A stretch of 64,000 bases of DNA, from contig NC_030381.2 of the NCBI RefSeq assembly GCF_001625215.2, positions 40,422,689 through 40,486,688 of the forward strand. Direction: 5' to 3'. The notes beneath the pieces were generated by a model. The model ran no database searches and was not told the origin of the DNA. It worked only from the letters and a program-made list of their open reading frames with translations. The translations under genes were made by a program, and so were the position numbers. Source of the stretch: Daucus carota subsp. sativus. Lineage: Eukaryota; Streptophyta; Magnoliopsida; Apiales; Apiaceae. Of this stretch, positions 12,101 through 23,920 are shown one piece after another; the first letter of the stretch is position 1; every line of letters starts with the position of its first letter.

Positions 12101-14253
12101 ACCATTTTGATATTTAACCCAATTGGAATATAAGTTGAAAAAGGAGCAGGAAGAAGAAGAGTAAACTTGCCAAATAAGAAAAGAGAGGAGCAAATTGAGT
12201 ATTTTTAAAGATGACTTAAACTAAGAACAAGTTTGTCAGATGGATATAGACTCTTGTTAAGCAATCCGAATCGTGATAACCAGCTTCATTTTGAGGCATA
12301 TGAGGACATTGCAGTTGAGTTTTTTTATGAGGCACAGATAGATGGCATCATTGGGAAAAATGTTTTTAAAGTTTCAGTGTTAACAACATCAGGTCGATTC
12401 AAACCTCAGGCACATTAGCCTTGTTAAGTGTCTACACAAGCCCACGGTAAAAGCAGCCATGAAACACATAATTTTATACGATGTTTGAAGTTTCTTAATA
12501 CATGGAAGTTCATTTGCTAGGCCTTGGTCATCTTTTTCTTCTTTTTGATAATTTTGAGGTATTGCTGCATCTTTATGTGACATATTTCACTTTCCCAAAA
12601 AAAAAAATGTATTCTTGAAAACAAGCAAGAATAAAAAAGCTATACAAATAAGAAGTTTAGTTAAATGGCGCTAAAAGCCCTCTATAAGACCACTTTGTCT
12701 AACTTATTCTTGAATGTCAAATACATTGATAACCTTTCTGAAACTATAGTGATAATACTCTTTTTTGTTAACTATATACCTAGTTATCAACGTTACTCCG
12801 CTGAAGGGCTACTACACGCCTATTGCATTGACAAACTGTCAACAGAAGGAAAACAAACATGGTATAACATATAGCAACTAAAATACTAATCTGGTTCATG
12901 GTCTTCATTAGACCAATAAGCTTTATGTTTTTTCCTATATGTATCCTATTGTTCTGAATCAACTTCTTTATTTTTCCTTTTTCTGCCTTTTCGTATGCCA
13001 CTAAATTACTTTGTTTAACATTGGTCACATAATCTGTTCAAAAAGATACAGCAGCTGTGAACCAAATAACTTTTTGATTTCGAATTCAACTCTAATTTTA
13101 TATATTGCCCAGAATAAATGCATATGTACATATCTACAATATTAGTTCTAAACTTGTAGTGCCTCATAATTACTTAAGAGGTTAAATATCAAAGTGGTCA
13201 CTAAAATAGAGGTCATATATTACTTTTCTCATCGTTTCATTTGAATTCACTAAAGTCATAATAAATATCAAACAAGTGCCTCAATATGTGTTTATAGAGT
13301 AAAAATAATATTTTTTTGAATTCTACACATTTTTTTAAATTTTATCACTATCAAGTAAAAAGCTGTGAATTCTAATCCAAATAATATATTGCTAGATTTT
13401 ACAAAAGATATTTACTATTTATTTTTTATTAAAACAAAGAAAATAACAACGATACTAAAAATAAATAATAAATATTTTTTTAAATTTAAATATATCATCT
13501 AAAATACTAGAATCCACAACTTTTTACTTGGTTGTGATAACATTCGAGAAAAATGTGTAGAACTCAATAAATATTATTGTTACTACCCGAGCACATATTT
13601 GGACACATATTTGGAGGTACTGATATATATATTATGACTTATGTGATTCAAATGCCCCATTAAGATCAAAATCTATGAGTAAAATGATATATGACCTTCA
13701 GTTCAATAACCACTTTGATATTAAAACCATTACAAAAATTCTGTATAATGGACAAGGACAACAGAGGATTGTAGTTATCAGTAGCTTACTTGTTCAGCAG
13801 AATCAATGAAAACAATTCAGTACATTAATCAAGTTTTATAAAAACTAACTGAACTGATGCTAAAACACAATTTTATCAATACTTACCTGCAAATATAAAA
13901 TAAGGCCTTCTACGGTACCCAAAAACCGGTACAACATCTGTAAGAAGGCCCCATAGAGGCTTGACTAACCAAGGAATATTAGTGATTCCGGAGTAAACTT
14001 GTGCTTCAGAAGGCTGAACTTTCTGCACATCCTTCATATAATACTCTGTGCCTACCCGAGCAAGCGCTCCTCCAAGTCCTTGACTAACTCCATACACCAT
14101 CAAAACCCCGAAAACAAAACTCCAATGCATTTCCACACAAAGCACCCGAAACCAATTAATTGGTCCCCAGAAACAACCACTGATCCCTTTCTTGGGCTCA
14201 TAATGTTGAACTTCCTCAGCCTCACTCGAAATTGGAAGTTCTTCCTCCACCAT
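9173..14253 (-). CDS. Folate-biopterin transporter (BT1/FBT family), copy B
   Basis: Tandem paralogue of the preceding transporter. Five minus-strand exons: 14253-13887, 10977-10718, 10624-10529, 10423-10253 and 9772-9173. Exons 1-4 have exactly the same lengths as in copy A (367, 260, 96, 171); exon 5 is one codon shorter, giving 497 residues. The family region [19 protein letters not shown] is present, as are [11 protein letters not shown] and [14 protein letters not shown]. Most residues match copy A; the clearest differences are at the N-terminus (GISGCFWGP against GPSAGFWGP) and the last 40 residues. Intron 1 is about 2.9 kb, longer than in copy A because of two palindromic MITEs. Its donor is a full GTAAGT, against GTACTA in copy A. 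A GTG directly precedes the ATG at 14253; the ATG is taken as start because it matches copy A. No break is seen, so both copies are likely functional. Confidence 0.93.
11564..12120. mobile_element. Palindromic MITE with 10-base target duplication (Mutator-like)
   Basis: A 557-base element with very long inverted arms. It begins GGGCTAAATATCAAAGTGG and ends with the complement of GGGTTAAATATCAAAATGG, and the pairing continues for over 200 bases on each side. The exact direct repeat AATTGGAATA flanks it (11554-11563, 12121-12130). A 9-10 base duplication fits Mutator-like elements. No coding capacity. It sits in intron 1 of transporter copy B. Confidence 0.85.
13180..13728. mobile_element. Second, degraded copy of the palindromic MITE
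   Basis: Starts GGTTAAATATCAAAGTGGTC and ends CCACTTTGATATTAAAACC, the same termini as the 11564-12120 element, with similar size and arm sequence but more mismatches. The flanks, ATTACTTAA and ATTACAAAA, share seven of nine bases and may be a decayed target duplication. It is also in intron 1 of copy B. Confidence 0.75.
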
Positions 14254-14775
14254 CACTTGCTCACAAACTAGTCCACTTCAAAGTTAACAAGTATCCTCAC
14301 AAGTGTTACAACATCTTAACTGAATTCTTGACCTTTGCTACAATATATACACAAGTGTAAATACAGTTAAGGGTAAGGAGGTGATGATATTGAGTCAAAT
14401 TTATCACAAAAAGCCAATGATGATAAGTATGATGAAACAGTAAGTCAACAAAGTCAACTAAAACTAAAAAATGGGATCTTGAAACAAAAAAACAGACTTG
14501 TCACAGATCTTGAAAATTTGCAGAGGCCTTTGCTTCTAACCAAGTTATGTATAAAAGTCAACAGCCCTCCTCAAGAAATGTTGAGTAAAAGGTATTCAAA
14601 GTGTTGCAGTAATTTATTGAATGAAGATTTGTGTGCCCATATGAACCAAACACTTAACTATAAAAGTACCTTGTTGTGAGCAAATGAACTTGTTGATCTC
14701 AAAGTAAGTATGCAACAGAAATAAGAAGAAAAGAATACAATGGCAGCCTTCAAGAGGTTTCACTGAAATGGTCTG
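14254..14775 (-). promoter_or_regulatory. Upstream region of transporter copy B (duplicated)
   Basis: Minus-strand upstream sequence that aligns in patches with 7906-8530 upstream of copy A, ending near GGCAGCCTTCAA (8493 and 14742). The tandem duplication thus included roughly 500 bases upstream of the start codon. No TATA box could be assigned with confidence. Confidence 0.55.
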
Positions 14776-16026
14776 TCTTGTCTTCCTTTAAACATTGTTT
14801 TGTTGCAAATACTCTTTTTCAAACACCTCTGCGTATAATTGTATTTTTTTCTCTTTAGTATTTGAAAAAAGCATTTTTGTTCGTAGTTGAAAAGGCACAT
14901 TGTCCATAATAAATGGAGGTATTTAAAGTTATATAAAATAATCAATATTACATTAAATATTTATAAAAATATCACTTTATCTTTTTTTAATTTTTTTTAC
15001 TATATTCTGATTCTGATTTTTTAAAAAAAAAAGAGAATTTGTGATTATAAATTTAACTAATTGTAACTTGTAGTCAAATACAGCTAAAAGAATAATTTTT
15101 TTTATTTCGATTCTAAATTTAAGAATTCATGATTTGGATTTTAATTTTGACATAACAAGTTTTAGAGTTTAGCTTTTCATATTGAAAATTAGATTTAAGA
15201 AATTGAAATTTATTATTTAATTTTTATGTTATGAAATTTAGTATTTAACATGCATAAAAATGTCTAACCAATGAAAATCGATAATTTAACGGAAACTAAA
15301 TTTGATAGTGTGTATACATGAAAAAAAATTAGAAAAGACTTTTTAAATTAAATTAGATTTTAAATTTGTATTTGGAATTGATTTCTATTATCTATGATTG
15401 CAGGCAATTTTGTATTTCAAGAAAAAATAGAAAAACTTTTACGAACGCTACATCGTGCTGTGTTTTGAATATTTATAAAAAACGCTATATTGTGTAGCGT
15501 TCTGTTAGGTTTAAAAAAACAAGCACGCTTTTTGTTATATTGTGTAGCGTTCAGTTAGGTTTAAAAGAACAAGCACGCTTTTTGTTAGGTTAATCCTAAT
15601 ATAGTTTTTTGACGGGATTAAAACACCAAAACTCTATATAATCCAATGTTTTTTCTCATTCCAACTTTGTTATTCTTGACATTATTGGGGGTCATTTTTT
15701 TCAATTCTGTTACTCTTTGGCATTATTTTCAGAATTTGTGAGATTTGGTATCATTTTTCGATTAATCAAGAGCAAAACGGAGAAAACAATATATTTTTCA
15801 AAAAACTCTTTTTATATTTAATATTATAATTAAAATATATTTGGAAAATAAGCTGTATTTTGAGGCTTTTTTAACGCTGAATTATGGGCAGCAACACAAA
15901 GCACACCACCATTCAAGTTGCTGTACGCTTACAAAAGTTGAATATGATCCGTAAAACAGTACACTCACACATATCTATCCGTATCATTAGAAGAAAAAGA
16001 AGAAAAAAAAGGAGAGCAAAGAAGCA
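14776..16026. promoter_or_regulatory. Upstream region of the MAPR-like gene
   Basis: AT-rich, no other gene seen. It holds the 50-base tandem repeat at 15491-15590, a TATATAA-type motif near 15637, and a purine-rich leader (AGAAGAAAAAGAAG) just before the ATG at 16027 typical of a plant 5' UTR. Which TATA is used cannot be told. Confidence 0.45.
15491..15590. repeat. 50-base tandem repeat, two copies
   Basis: Units 15491-15540 and 15541-15590 each start TGTGTAGCGTTC, contain AACAAGCACGCTTTTTGTTA, and differ at four positions. A partial related piece (ACGCTACATCGTG) lies just upstream near 15443. Confidence 0.85.
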
Positions 16027-16329
16027 ATGGAGATCTCAATTCAGCAGCTTAATCAATACAATGGCACAGACCCATCAAAACCCATTTACGTAGCTATAAA
16101 GGGTCGTATCTTCGATGTCACTACCGGCAATTCTTTCTACGGTCCCGGCGGTTCTTACTCCATGTTTGCCGGCAAAGATGCTACGAGGGCTCTTGCTAAA
16201 ATGAGCAAAAATGAAGAAGATGTTATTGCCTCTGTTGATGGTCTCACTGACAAAGAATTGGGTGTTCTTGCTGATTGGGAGAAGAAGTTTGAAGCTAAGT
16301 ACCCTGTTGTTGGCCGTGTTGTGTCTTAA
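16027..16329 (+). CDS. MP3: Membrane steroid-binding protein-like, cytochrome b5-like fold (MAPR family)
   Basis: A single-exon gene of 100 residues, the usual length of the short plant MAPR proteins (Arabidopsis At2g24940, probable steroid-binding protein 3). It consists almost entirely of a cytochrome b5-like domain: YVAIKGRIFDVTTG, then FYGPGGSYSMFAGKDATRAL, then the terminal block with DWEKKFEAKYP. Family members bind heme or steroids; unlike the longer MSBP proteins this one has no N-terminal membrane anchor. The Tyr residues of the FYGPGGSY segment, linked to heme binding in the family, are present. The start is the first ATG after a purine-rich leader and matches the family N-terminus. 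A second frame inside (16211-16393) is a shadow. Function is inferred from the family only. Confidence 0.92.
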   Translation: MEISIQQLNQYNGTDPSKPIYVAIKGRIFDVTTGNSFYGPGGSYSMFAGKDATRALAKMSKNEEDVIASVDGLTDKELGVLADWEKKFEAKYPVVGRVVS

Positions 16330-19300
16330 TTATATATACATATCTGTGTGTCTCTGTTTCTCTTCTTCTTTTGGTGATTGGTATTGTATTTGATGGTGGA
16401 TTATGAATGTTAAATGTGCTGTCTTTGGATAGATATCACTTTGAATGGATGGGATGTTGTATAATGTTGTTTTAATGAATAAATGGATTCGGATGTGTTT
16501 GATATACCCTTGTTCTTTACTTTTTTTAATTTTTACTAATCGGGTATTGTGATAAATGTTAATTTAGTTTAAGGTTTGTATAGGTGTTGCCCCTTTTTAC
16601 TGTATAGGATTTGCTCTTAGAAAGTGTAGCATCTTCGAAGGTGATAAATTGTGTCTGGACTGCATATCTTGTGAAGTTCTTGGTTATACACATACCTGAT
16701 TAGACGAGTTCTTATGAACACTTTTTCTGCAAGGAGGTGTGACTCTCACATTCACATGTTGAGAATGATGTTCCTCCTTTACCTGATACATATGTTGGGA
16801 ATTCGTATTGGTAATTTGGACCCTCGTTTTGGATTGTGATATTTTTGGGCCATTGTCAAAAGTGTGGTTTTATTTTTCATTATTTCTGATTCATAGAAAG
16901 ATTTGTGGTTTTCTCTATTTTTGAAGTATATATGGGAGTTTGTTGTTGAGAGCGCTGGCAAAATATTTAGGCGAGCTACTCCAGCCTTGTGAGTTGTGAC
17001 AACTTGGTTTCTAACTTCCAGAGAAGTTGGTGAAGTGAATTTTTGGGCACAGTTCTGGCACGTGGGTGAATGATAGGTGACACGTGTGTGAATCAGTAGT
17101 GAAGACATAAGAGTTTGTTTCTAGTGTTGTGTACCTATGGTGACTGGTTGTGGAGGCAACTCGATTGTCGAGAGATATAATTGTGTATGGATAACCTCTT
17201 TGAAGGTCAACTGGGAATGAGATTAAATATACTAGGGTTTGAGGGTTCAAAGTTGAGAAGTAGCTTTCTTGGCGTAGAAATAGAATGATTAAATACGGAC
17301 GAGTGTATGGACTATACTGAAACTGACCGAGAATAAATTCAAGTTTTAGAACATTGGCTGAAAGATGAGAGGGGGAGTGAGGGATTGTGTATATTGATAG
17401 AGCTGGATATTAATAAAGAGAGATTAGATCTAGTAGGCTAGGTGATACCTAGCTTACTATCTTCTTTAGAGTACAAATTTCAGAATATATTTTATTTAGA
17501 GAGATCCCTCTAATCACCCTCAATTTAGAATACAAATTTCATTCCATTCTCCTCCCATTCCATTCTATCCAAGTGAACACAACCTTAAGATTTGAGGGAG
17601 TGCTTGTGAATATAGATAGAGCTGGATATAGATATATAGGGAGTTGATCTGGTAGGCTAGGTAACACCTTTTTGGTTCCGGATACATCGTTATTTTCTTT
17701 TTTGTTTGTTGTTATCTTGTATGCATGTATTGGTATGAATTTTTATGAGCTTGGATATTTTATGGTTGAAGTGTGATTACTAGGAACCAGTTTATATTAT
17801 GACCTTCTTTGGGAATTAGCGGTTAGCCGTTAGCGGATTGCATTAGATGTTTTGACTAGGTGATTGAATAAAAATTTTGACTAGCGGATTGAATAAGCGG
17901 TTTCTTGTAAAATTGTTTCGTAATAGCTGTTTGATTAGCTTTTTATGATACATATCAAAACCTCTGACCCAAAAAGCTCATCGAAATAGCTTTTTGAAAA
18001 TTAACCTCTATTTCAATCTGCTAACTAGCAAACACTAACATTAGCGGATTGAAATGGTCAAACCTCTAAAACACCCCAAATCTCTAATTTTATCCCAAAC
18101 CTCTAACTTTCAAACAGGGCCTATATATGATCAAGATTGTGTATATAGATAGAGTTGGATGCTTATTGCCATAGTCACACATAGACAATAAGTTGAGTAT
18201 TTCTGGGAAGACTTCCACAATGCATTGGATTTAGTAGGCTAGGTGAGCATTTGGGTTCTAGACGTTCTTTTCTGTTTCATCCTTTGGCCTTCACAAATTT
18301 TTTTGTTTCATTCCTTTGGTCTTCAGAATTCTTATTTACTTAATATATTAATAGCTGATTTTCTTTTTTAGCTTTTAGGCTCTTGGTTATTTCTTCTTTT
18401 GTACATATTTGTCAAATTAATAAATTTAGATTTTGGGTTTACAAATAATATTGTTTTCTTAAATATTATTATATAATTACAAAAATGAGAGAAATATGCA
18501 TTTTTCGGACCATGACGAGTATCTCCTGCATTTTCATTTATGTCAATGGATTTAATCTGCTTTTATATTATTCATGATTTTACTTTGGCACCCTTTAAGC
18601 CAAAGTTGTTGTCAGCACCTACACCCTAGGGTCCAACTAGCTGCTAGTTGGACTTGGAAGTACACTTGTTAGTGTAAGATGCATAGTAGATGCATATCTA
18701 CTGTTATTTTTTCCTCTAAATTATTTGGAGTGTCTATCACTATCGATCTAATATATGGGGAGCATATAAAATTTCTACTTTTATCTTGTGTAGAGACTTT
18801 ATTTAAACAATGTAAGCGATTGCAAACTTTTGTAGTTTGACCTGGACAACCATTTAGAAGTAATGATTGAGAAACAAGATTCTGTGATAAGTTTGCTTAT
18901 AAACTCCTTGTGTTGCCCATAGGCGAAGTAGATTAGCTGTGTAGAAGGCATTTTGTTCCAGGCTCATCTTCTGGCTTAATCTAATTGATGGTTCTTTGGT
19001 CTATCCTTATATTGTAATATGTCGGTTACTTTAAAATTGTTTCTTGCCAACTGACTTCTTTCTAAATGAGTATTTAGCTTATTTTCTACGTCATGGTGGC
19101 GTCAGCATGTAGTGGTCTTAGCTTGTAGTTACATTACTTAAATTTTATGTGTTTTCTTTTGTAAAACATGTAAGCTGAAAAAAGATTAAGCTAGTTATGC
19201 TGGTTATGTTTCTTCTAAAATGTATTTTGCTTTTCTTACCGTTTCTTATTTTCTTTCGGCCTACTTTCTATATAATGATGTGTGCAGAATATTTGAACAT

Positions 19301-20325
19301 ATTTTATATCATCAAAGTATACAAGAAAATGTTACTGGACATTTTCTTCATCTAATGGACACCTATCAAGCACATATCAATTAGTGGTAAGACTGGTAAG
19401 TGCCAAGCCTTAAACATGTGATAACTATTGCTGGATTAGAACCCAGTCTGATGGTGGCAAAGACACCTTTACACTTTGATGGCTATGGCCGGATAAGAGC
19501 CTCATGCGCTATTTAGACATCTAATTTAAAAGTGCATATATATTAGTTACATGTTAATTATCTTATTTGGTACAAAGGATTCTGTTACAGACTTGTAGAA
19601 CTAGGAACACAGAAAGATGCATACCTGCTGGCTGCCATTCCAGTTTACTTGGAACACCATCATATTTAAGTAGAGCTAAGGGCACATTCTAAGTAAACAA
19701 GATAGTCACATCCACCAGGTTCTAAAAAGAAGTTGCGGTTGTAGCCAACACCACGAATGACACAAAAGTACATGGGGGGTTTCTTTCTTCAGTGACTATT
19801 CCAAACGAAAGAAAGTTTGTGTCTGATTTCTAATGCTAAGTTCAATGGTCCATACTGACTTTACCCTGTGGCAGCTACGGATACATCACCGTGAAAAGGC
19901 TGATTGCTTTCACGGCAATGACAGAGCCACCGCTTATTGTGAACTTGATTTTAACATATTACACATATACAACAATGTGATACTCCTTCGTAGAAGAACG
20001 ACGAGTTTCTCAAGATTATATGTAATATAACCGTGGTTCATTCTGCTTGGATAAAATGCACAAATTATAGTTTTCTGGAAGCTACTGCAAGTTATAGTTG
20101 TAGGAATGCACAATGTGTATGAATTTAAACCTCAAAAGTCTGGCAATGGTAGTAGAATCCATCAGTGAAGCAGGTGCAGGCCTACAATTCACGATAACCA
20201 TAGAATCTATCCCCCTCCCCAAAGCTTATGTTGGGGTGAACGGCATGCTCCTACAGGAAACTCACAAAATAACATAGTGGCACAGAGAGTGGAGAAAAAC
20301 ACTACATTGGGCACATGCATATTAA
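16330..20325. other. Intergenic with dispersed repeats, no gene
   Basis: The first 200 bases are the likely 3' UTR of the MAPR gene. From 17390 to 18260 three copies of a short repeat occur, listed separately. 17850-18120 is rich in TTAGCGG and GGATTGAA words and ends CAAACAGGGCC, like the end of a decayed DNA transposon whose other end I could not find. 17500-17590 ends TCCAAGTGAACACAACC, another possible MITE end. The open frames here are short and match nothing I know. Confidence 0.6.
17394..18245 (+). repeat. Three dispersed copies of a short repeat
   Basis: The motif ATATWGATAGAGYTGGAT followed by TAGTAGGCTAGGTRA appears near 17394-17440, 17604-17662 and 18137-18245. In the third copy the two halves are pushed apart by about 50 extra bases. 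This suggests an old duplication of one segment, later broken by insertions. Confidence 0.6.
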
Positions 20326-20629
20326 TGTTGTGTTTGGTTGGGGTGAGTGGAATGAAATGAAATGAGTACAAATAAAAGAAAATAATAGAGTGTAGGAGGT
20401 AGGACTTTGAAAAAAATGAGTGAGTGCAAATTTTATATGATAAGATTTGGGTAGAAAATAGATATGACAAGAAATGGAGCATTCCTTCACAAAATGGAGG
20501 GTTTAAGCTCTAGTTAAGGGTGATAGGAATGGAATGGTGGAAGAAATGAAATTATTATACATTTATCAAAATTATAGTTCAAATCTCGTGCATTCCCTCC
20601 ATTTTCATTCATCCCAACCAAACACAACA
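20326..20629. mobile_element. Tourist-like MITE with TAA target duplication
   Basis: Left end TGTTGTGTTTGGTTGGG, right end its near complement ending CCCAACCAAACACAACA. The flanks are TAA (20323-20325 and 20630-20632). The length is 304 bases and there is no coding capacity. Termini of the GTGTTTGGTT type with a three-base TWA duplication are characteristic of PIF/Harbinger (Tourist) MITEs. Confidence 0.82.
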
Positions 20630-20999
20630 TAAAAAAATCACGGGCTAGTAATGTGTTCATCAGAATCCAAGTCCGAAGACACTTCTGAAAAACAAAATCT
20701 CTCAGGTTGTCAAACAATCCTACAACTATGATGCGCAATATTGCGGTATTAGTCAGGTTGTTTATTTACTTGTTTGTGGATGTTCTTACTTGTATTACTG
20801 GTGTTCGGAATTGTCTGTCCCTCCCACTAGTTCCTCTATGAATTATTGCTTTATTACATAAATTTTTTCTAAAATTTAACATTGGTGCTAACAATGACAC
20901 CTCTATTGTGAGAACTAAAATAAATAATTTTTCGTTCCCGTGGGATCGCTTACAAACAATCTTACTTTTGTAGGAAAATTTAACTTGGTTAAATTTTCT

Positions 21000-21500
21000 A
21001 ATAACTCATCATGGATATAACATTTTCTAAAAGTGTCTAATTCCTTCTATAAGACCGTTGTTCTGAGAGGGTTGTGCTAGTTGCAGTCAACTAGAATGCG
21101 ATCCCGGTTTATGATAAATATTTTGCGAATTCTAGAAAAAGTATTCACCTCCACGATTTAATTATATTGGCTTGATACATTTACCAAGTTGCTTCCAGAC
21201 TTTAACTTTGTACTCTCTGAACTAATCAAAAGCGCTAAGACATATGGCACAAATAGAAATTTACCTATATAAAATAATCGTTAATGAAACTGGCGAAATA
21301 TTCATGAATACCTCTTGTCTGGACATTCATAGGTCCACATAAATCAATATGAACCATTTCTAGCAATTCTTTGGTTCCGTTCGATTCCCCTTTGCTCTCT
21401 TTGGTCATATACCTTCCAAGCAAGATTCATAAACTAAAAATAGCTCTACTGTCAATGAGCTTAAAGACCTGTTTATTACCAATATTTGAATCCTGCTCAA
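21000..21500 (-). pseudogene. Ty1/copia integrase remnant
   Basis: The minus-strand translation contains LLEMVHIDLCGPMNVQTRGI, then FASFINDY, then FREYKVKVWKQLGKCIKPI and NRGGEY, in the order of the copia integrase core. The GPM and (D)RGGEY blocks are diagnostic. Stops and frameshifts interrupt it, so it is dead. It probably extends somewhat on both sides; no LTR pair was found. Confidence 0.75.
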
Positions 21501-23614
21501 GTTAATATGAACGAACCTTAAGTGCCAAAGATATGTTTGGTTCAAGTTAGGAGGTTCCTTTATGTTGTTTGAGGCAAGAGATTAATTACAATGGTGCCTT
21601 CCGTTCCTTTTTTCAATACGTCAATTTTGACGAAATCATTTGTTTCCTTTTTATACTCTTTTTTCTAATAGTCGTTATAATTTTTTACTTTTTCCTTTTT
21701 ACTCTTTATTCATAGAGTCATCATAAATTCTTCTTCTTGCACAGTCTCGTTACATCTAAAACCAACGTTATTCAAAATCATTCGAATCTATTTACAAAAT
21801 ACAAATATAAGCAATAATGTGCCATGGCCAGAAAAACTATGCCTTATAACCAAACCAAACCAAAAAAAATAAGAGAGAAATAATACAATGACAATTTGGA
21901 TAATAACCAGAACAAATCAAGCCAATACATAAAACTAATTGATATATAGGTTGCAAATGAGAATATTTAAAAAAAAATAGCCAACTCAAAAATTAGACAC
22001 ACATTATAGATGGATGAGAATCAAAGTTAACATACATAAATAAACAAGAAATAACAAAGCGATAAATCGTAATAATGATACGAATTGTTAGGCCTTTAAT
22101 CCAGTTAAATTTGTTGATGATATTAGTTATATATGATAAAAAAAATTCTAATATATGGATTTATCCTATTTTGGTGTTATAAAATATATATGATATAATA
22201 ATTATATATAAATTTATATATAATATTTAATTAATTGCGATTAATGGTCCGATTAATCATTCCGATTAATCCCCGATTATCCGATTAATCCCTGGACGGT
22301 GCCTTCATCGACTAAGTCCGGTTCCCGCTTTTTACAACACTCGTTTTTATCAACTAATTAATACAAATGGTTTTGTTCTTTCATATTGTGTTTTACATAC
22401 ATAGTCCGAAAAATCTATAAAACTGTACTTAACTCTCCCTTTTACCATTGTTATTTACCTTGCAACATAACATAATTTGTTGTAATTAAAATCTAAAGAG
22501 TAAAACACTAATAAGAATATTTTTTAAGGGGATACTAGTGTGAATACAAAATCAATGTGCCTAATATGAGCTATTGACCAACAACAATTTTTACAAAAAT
22601 TGATACTTACTAATGACAATCACATAATAAACTTTAGAATCATGTTAATTTGTCTAGAAATAAGAGTACATAAAGAATTGAGAAAGTTGAATTTTTCAAA
22701 TGATTGTAGATGAATCTACTTCATATCTCTATATTTGTTAAATTTTATGAACTTCGTCTTACTCTTTTGCAATACATACATGATTTTTTTAGTTAGCACA
22801 ATTTATTAATTAATATGGCCAAGAATTAACTTTAATGGCTTGATAAAGATCTTATCGAGTATATAAATTCTTAAGAGATATAAAAAAAAAACTCCAAAAA
22901 ATATTATAACAGGATCAAAAATTTGTTGAAAAATTACTAAACTAATATATTGAATATATTTTTTATTATTAACTTTAATATAGTGAACCAATTAAAGTCT
23001 AACATTTCCGTTCACATTCAGATCTAGTTCGATAACAATAAATAAATATATTTTCACAACACCAACAAGTAACTTTCTTCCAGAAGCATAATGAAGGAAT
23101 ACATATAAGATGAATACTCTTTTCAGTAGAGTTGGTATAGTTATCATCCCCCATAGTCACAGTCGCAACACCTATAAATATTAAATAAATACGAAGTTTA
23201 GCAAAAAATATTCAAACAAACTAACAAAATACACTTCTATATTAAACATATGTTTATATATTTTACATGTAAATAATTGTAGATTGATTATGATAATGTG
23301 TTATGATGCATTTATGTATTAATGGATCATGAATGACTTACTCTGATGTATACGGAAGGGGAAAAAGAGAATCATAGTGATAACAAGAAGAGCTTGAACA
23401 CTTAAAGTTGCCATCTAATTTTCAGCCACCTATACTTGTACATTTTGAAAAATATCTATATATCTTGGAAGAGAGTTCTCGTTTCTTTGAAGATATAACA
23501 AATATCTATAAATATGACAAATATATTTTTAATGTGTGTCTATCTCAACAATCTCACAGTTTTACAATTTTAAAGTCATTTAATAACCTATAACCAATTA
23601 AAGTTCTTATATGT
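21501..23614. other. Intergenic, no gene
   Basis: AT-rich. 22235-22305 repeats the word CGATTAAT five times or so (CCGATTAATC). Similar words recur at 55130-55250, so this is probably a dispersed repeat. Nothing else seen. Confidence 0.55.
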
Positions 23615-23616
23615 TA

Positions 23617-23920
23617 CTCCCTCTGTCCCTCTCATTTCTTTACAATTACTATTTTGGGATGTCCCTCTCATTTCTTTACATTACTATAAATAGTAAGTTT
23701 TTCTCATCATTACACCCACTATCTTCCCCTACTATCTTATATTTAACAATAAAAACTACTATTACACCCACTGCTTTCCTCCACTATCTCAAATCTATTA
23801 TTAAATATTGGTAGGTCCCACCACTTTACCCACTTTTCATCCAACTTTACTCATTTTTCATACATTGTCTTGGTCTCCGTGTCCCCCTTCAATGTAAACA
23901 ATTGAGGGGGACGGAGGGAG
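23617..23920. mobile_element. Stowaway MITE
   Basis: Starts CTCCCTCTGTCCCTCTCATT and ends with the complementary AGGGGGACGGAGGGAG; flanks are TA (23615-23616, 23921-23922). TA duplication with CTCCCTC termini is the hallmark of Stowaway (Tc1/mariner) MITEs. The left-end sequence TCCCTCTCATTTCTTTACA is repeated at about 23660. Confidence 0.85.

Noticed and set aside
16779-17250. Two overlapping minus-strand frames of 109 and 79 residues
   Set aside because: No recognisable domain, no start context, in repeat-rich DNA.
17850-18125. Candidate hAT-like MITE ending CAAACAGGGCC
   Set aside because: The left end does not match the right end as an inverted repeat and no 8-base target duplication was seen.
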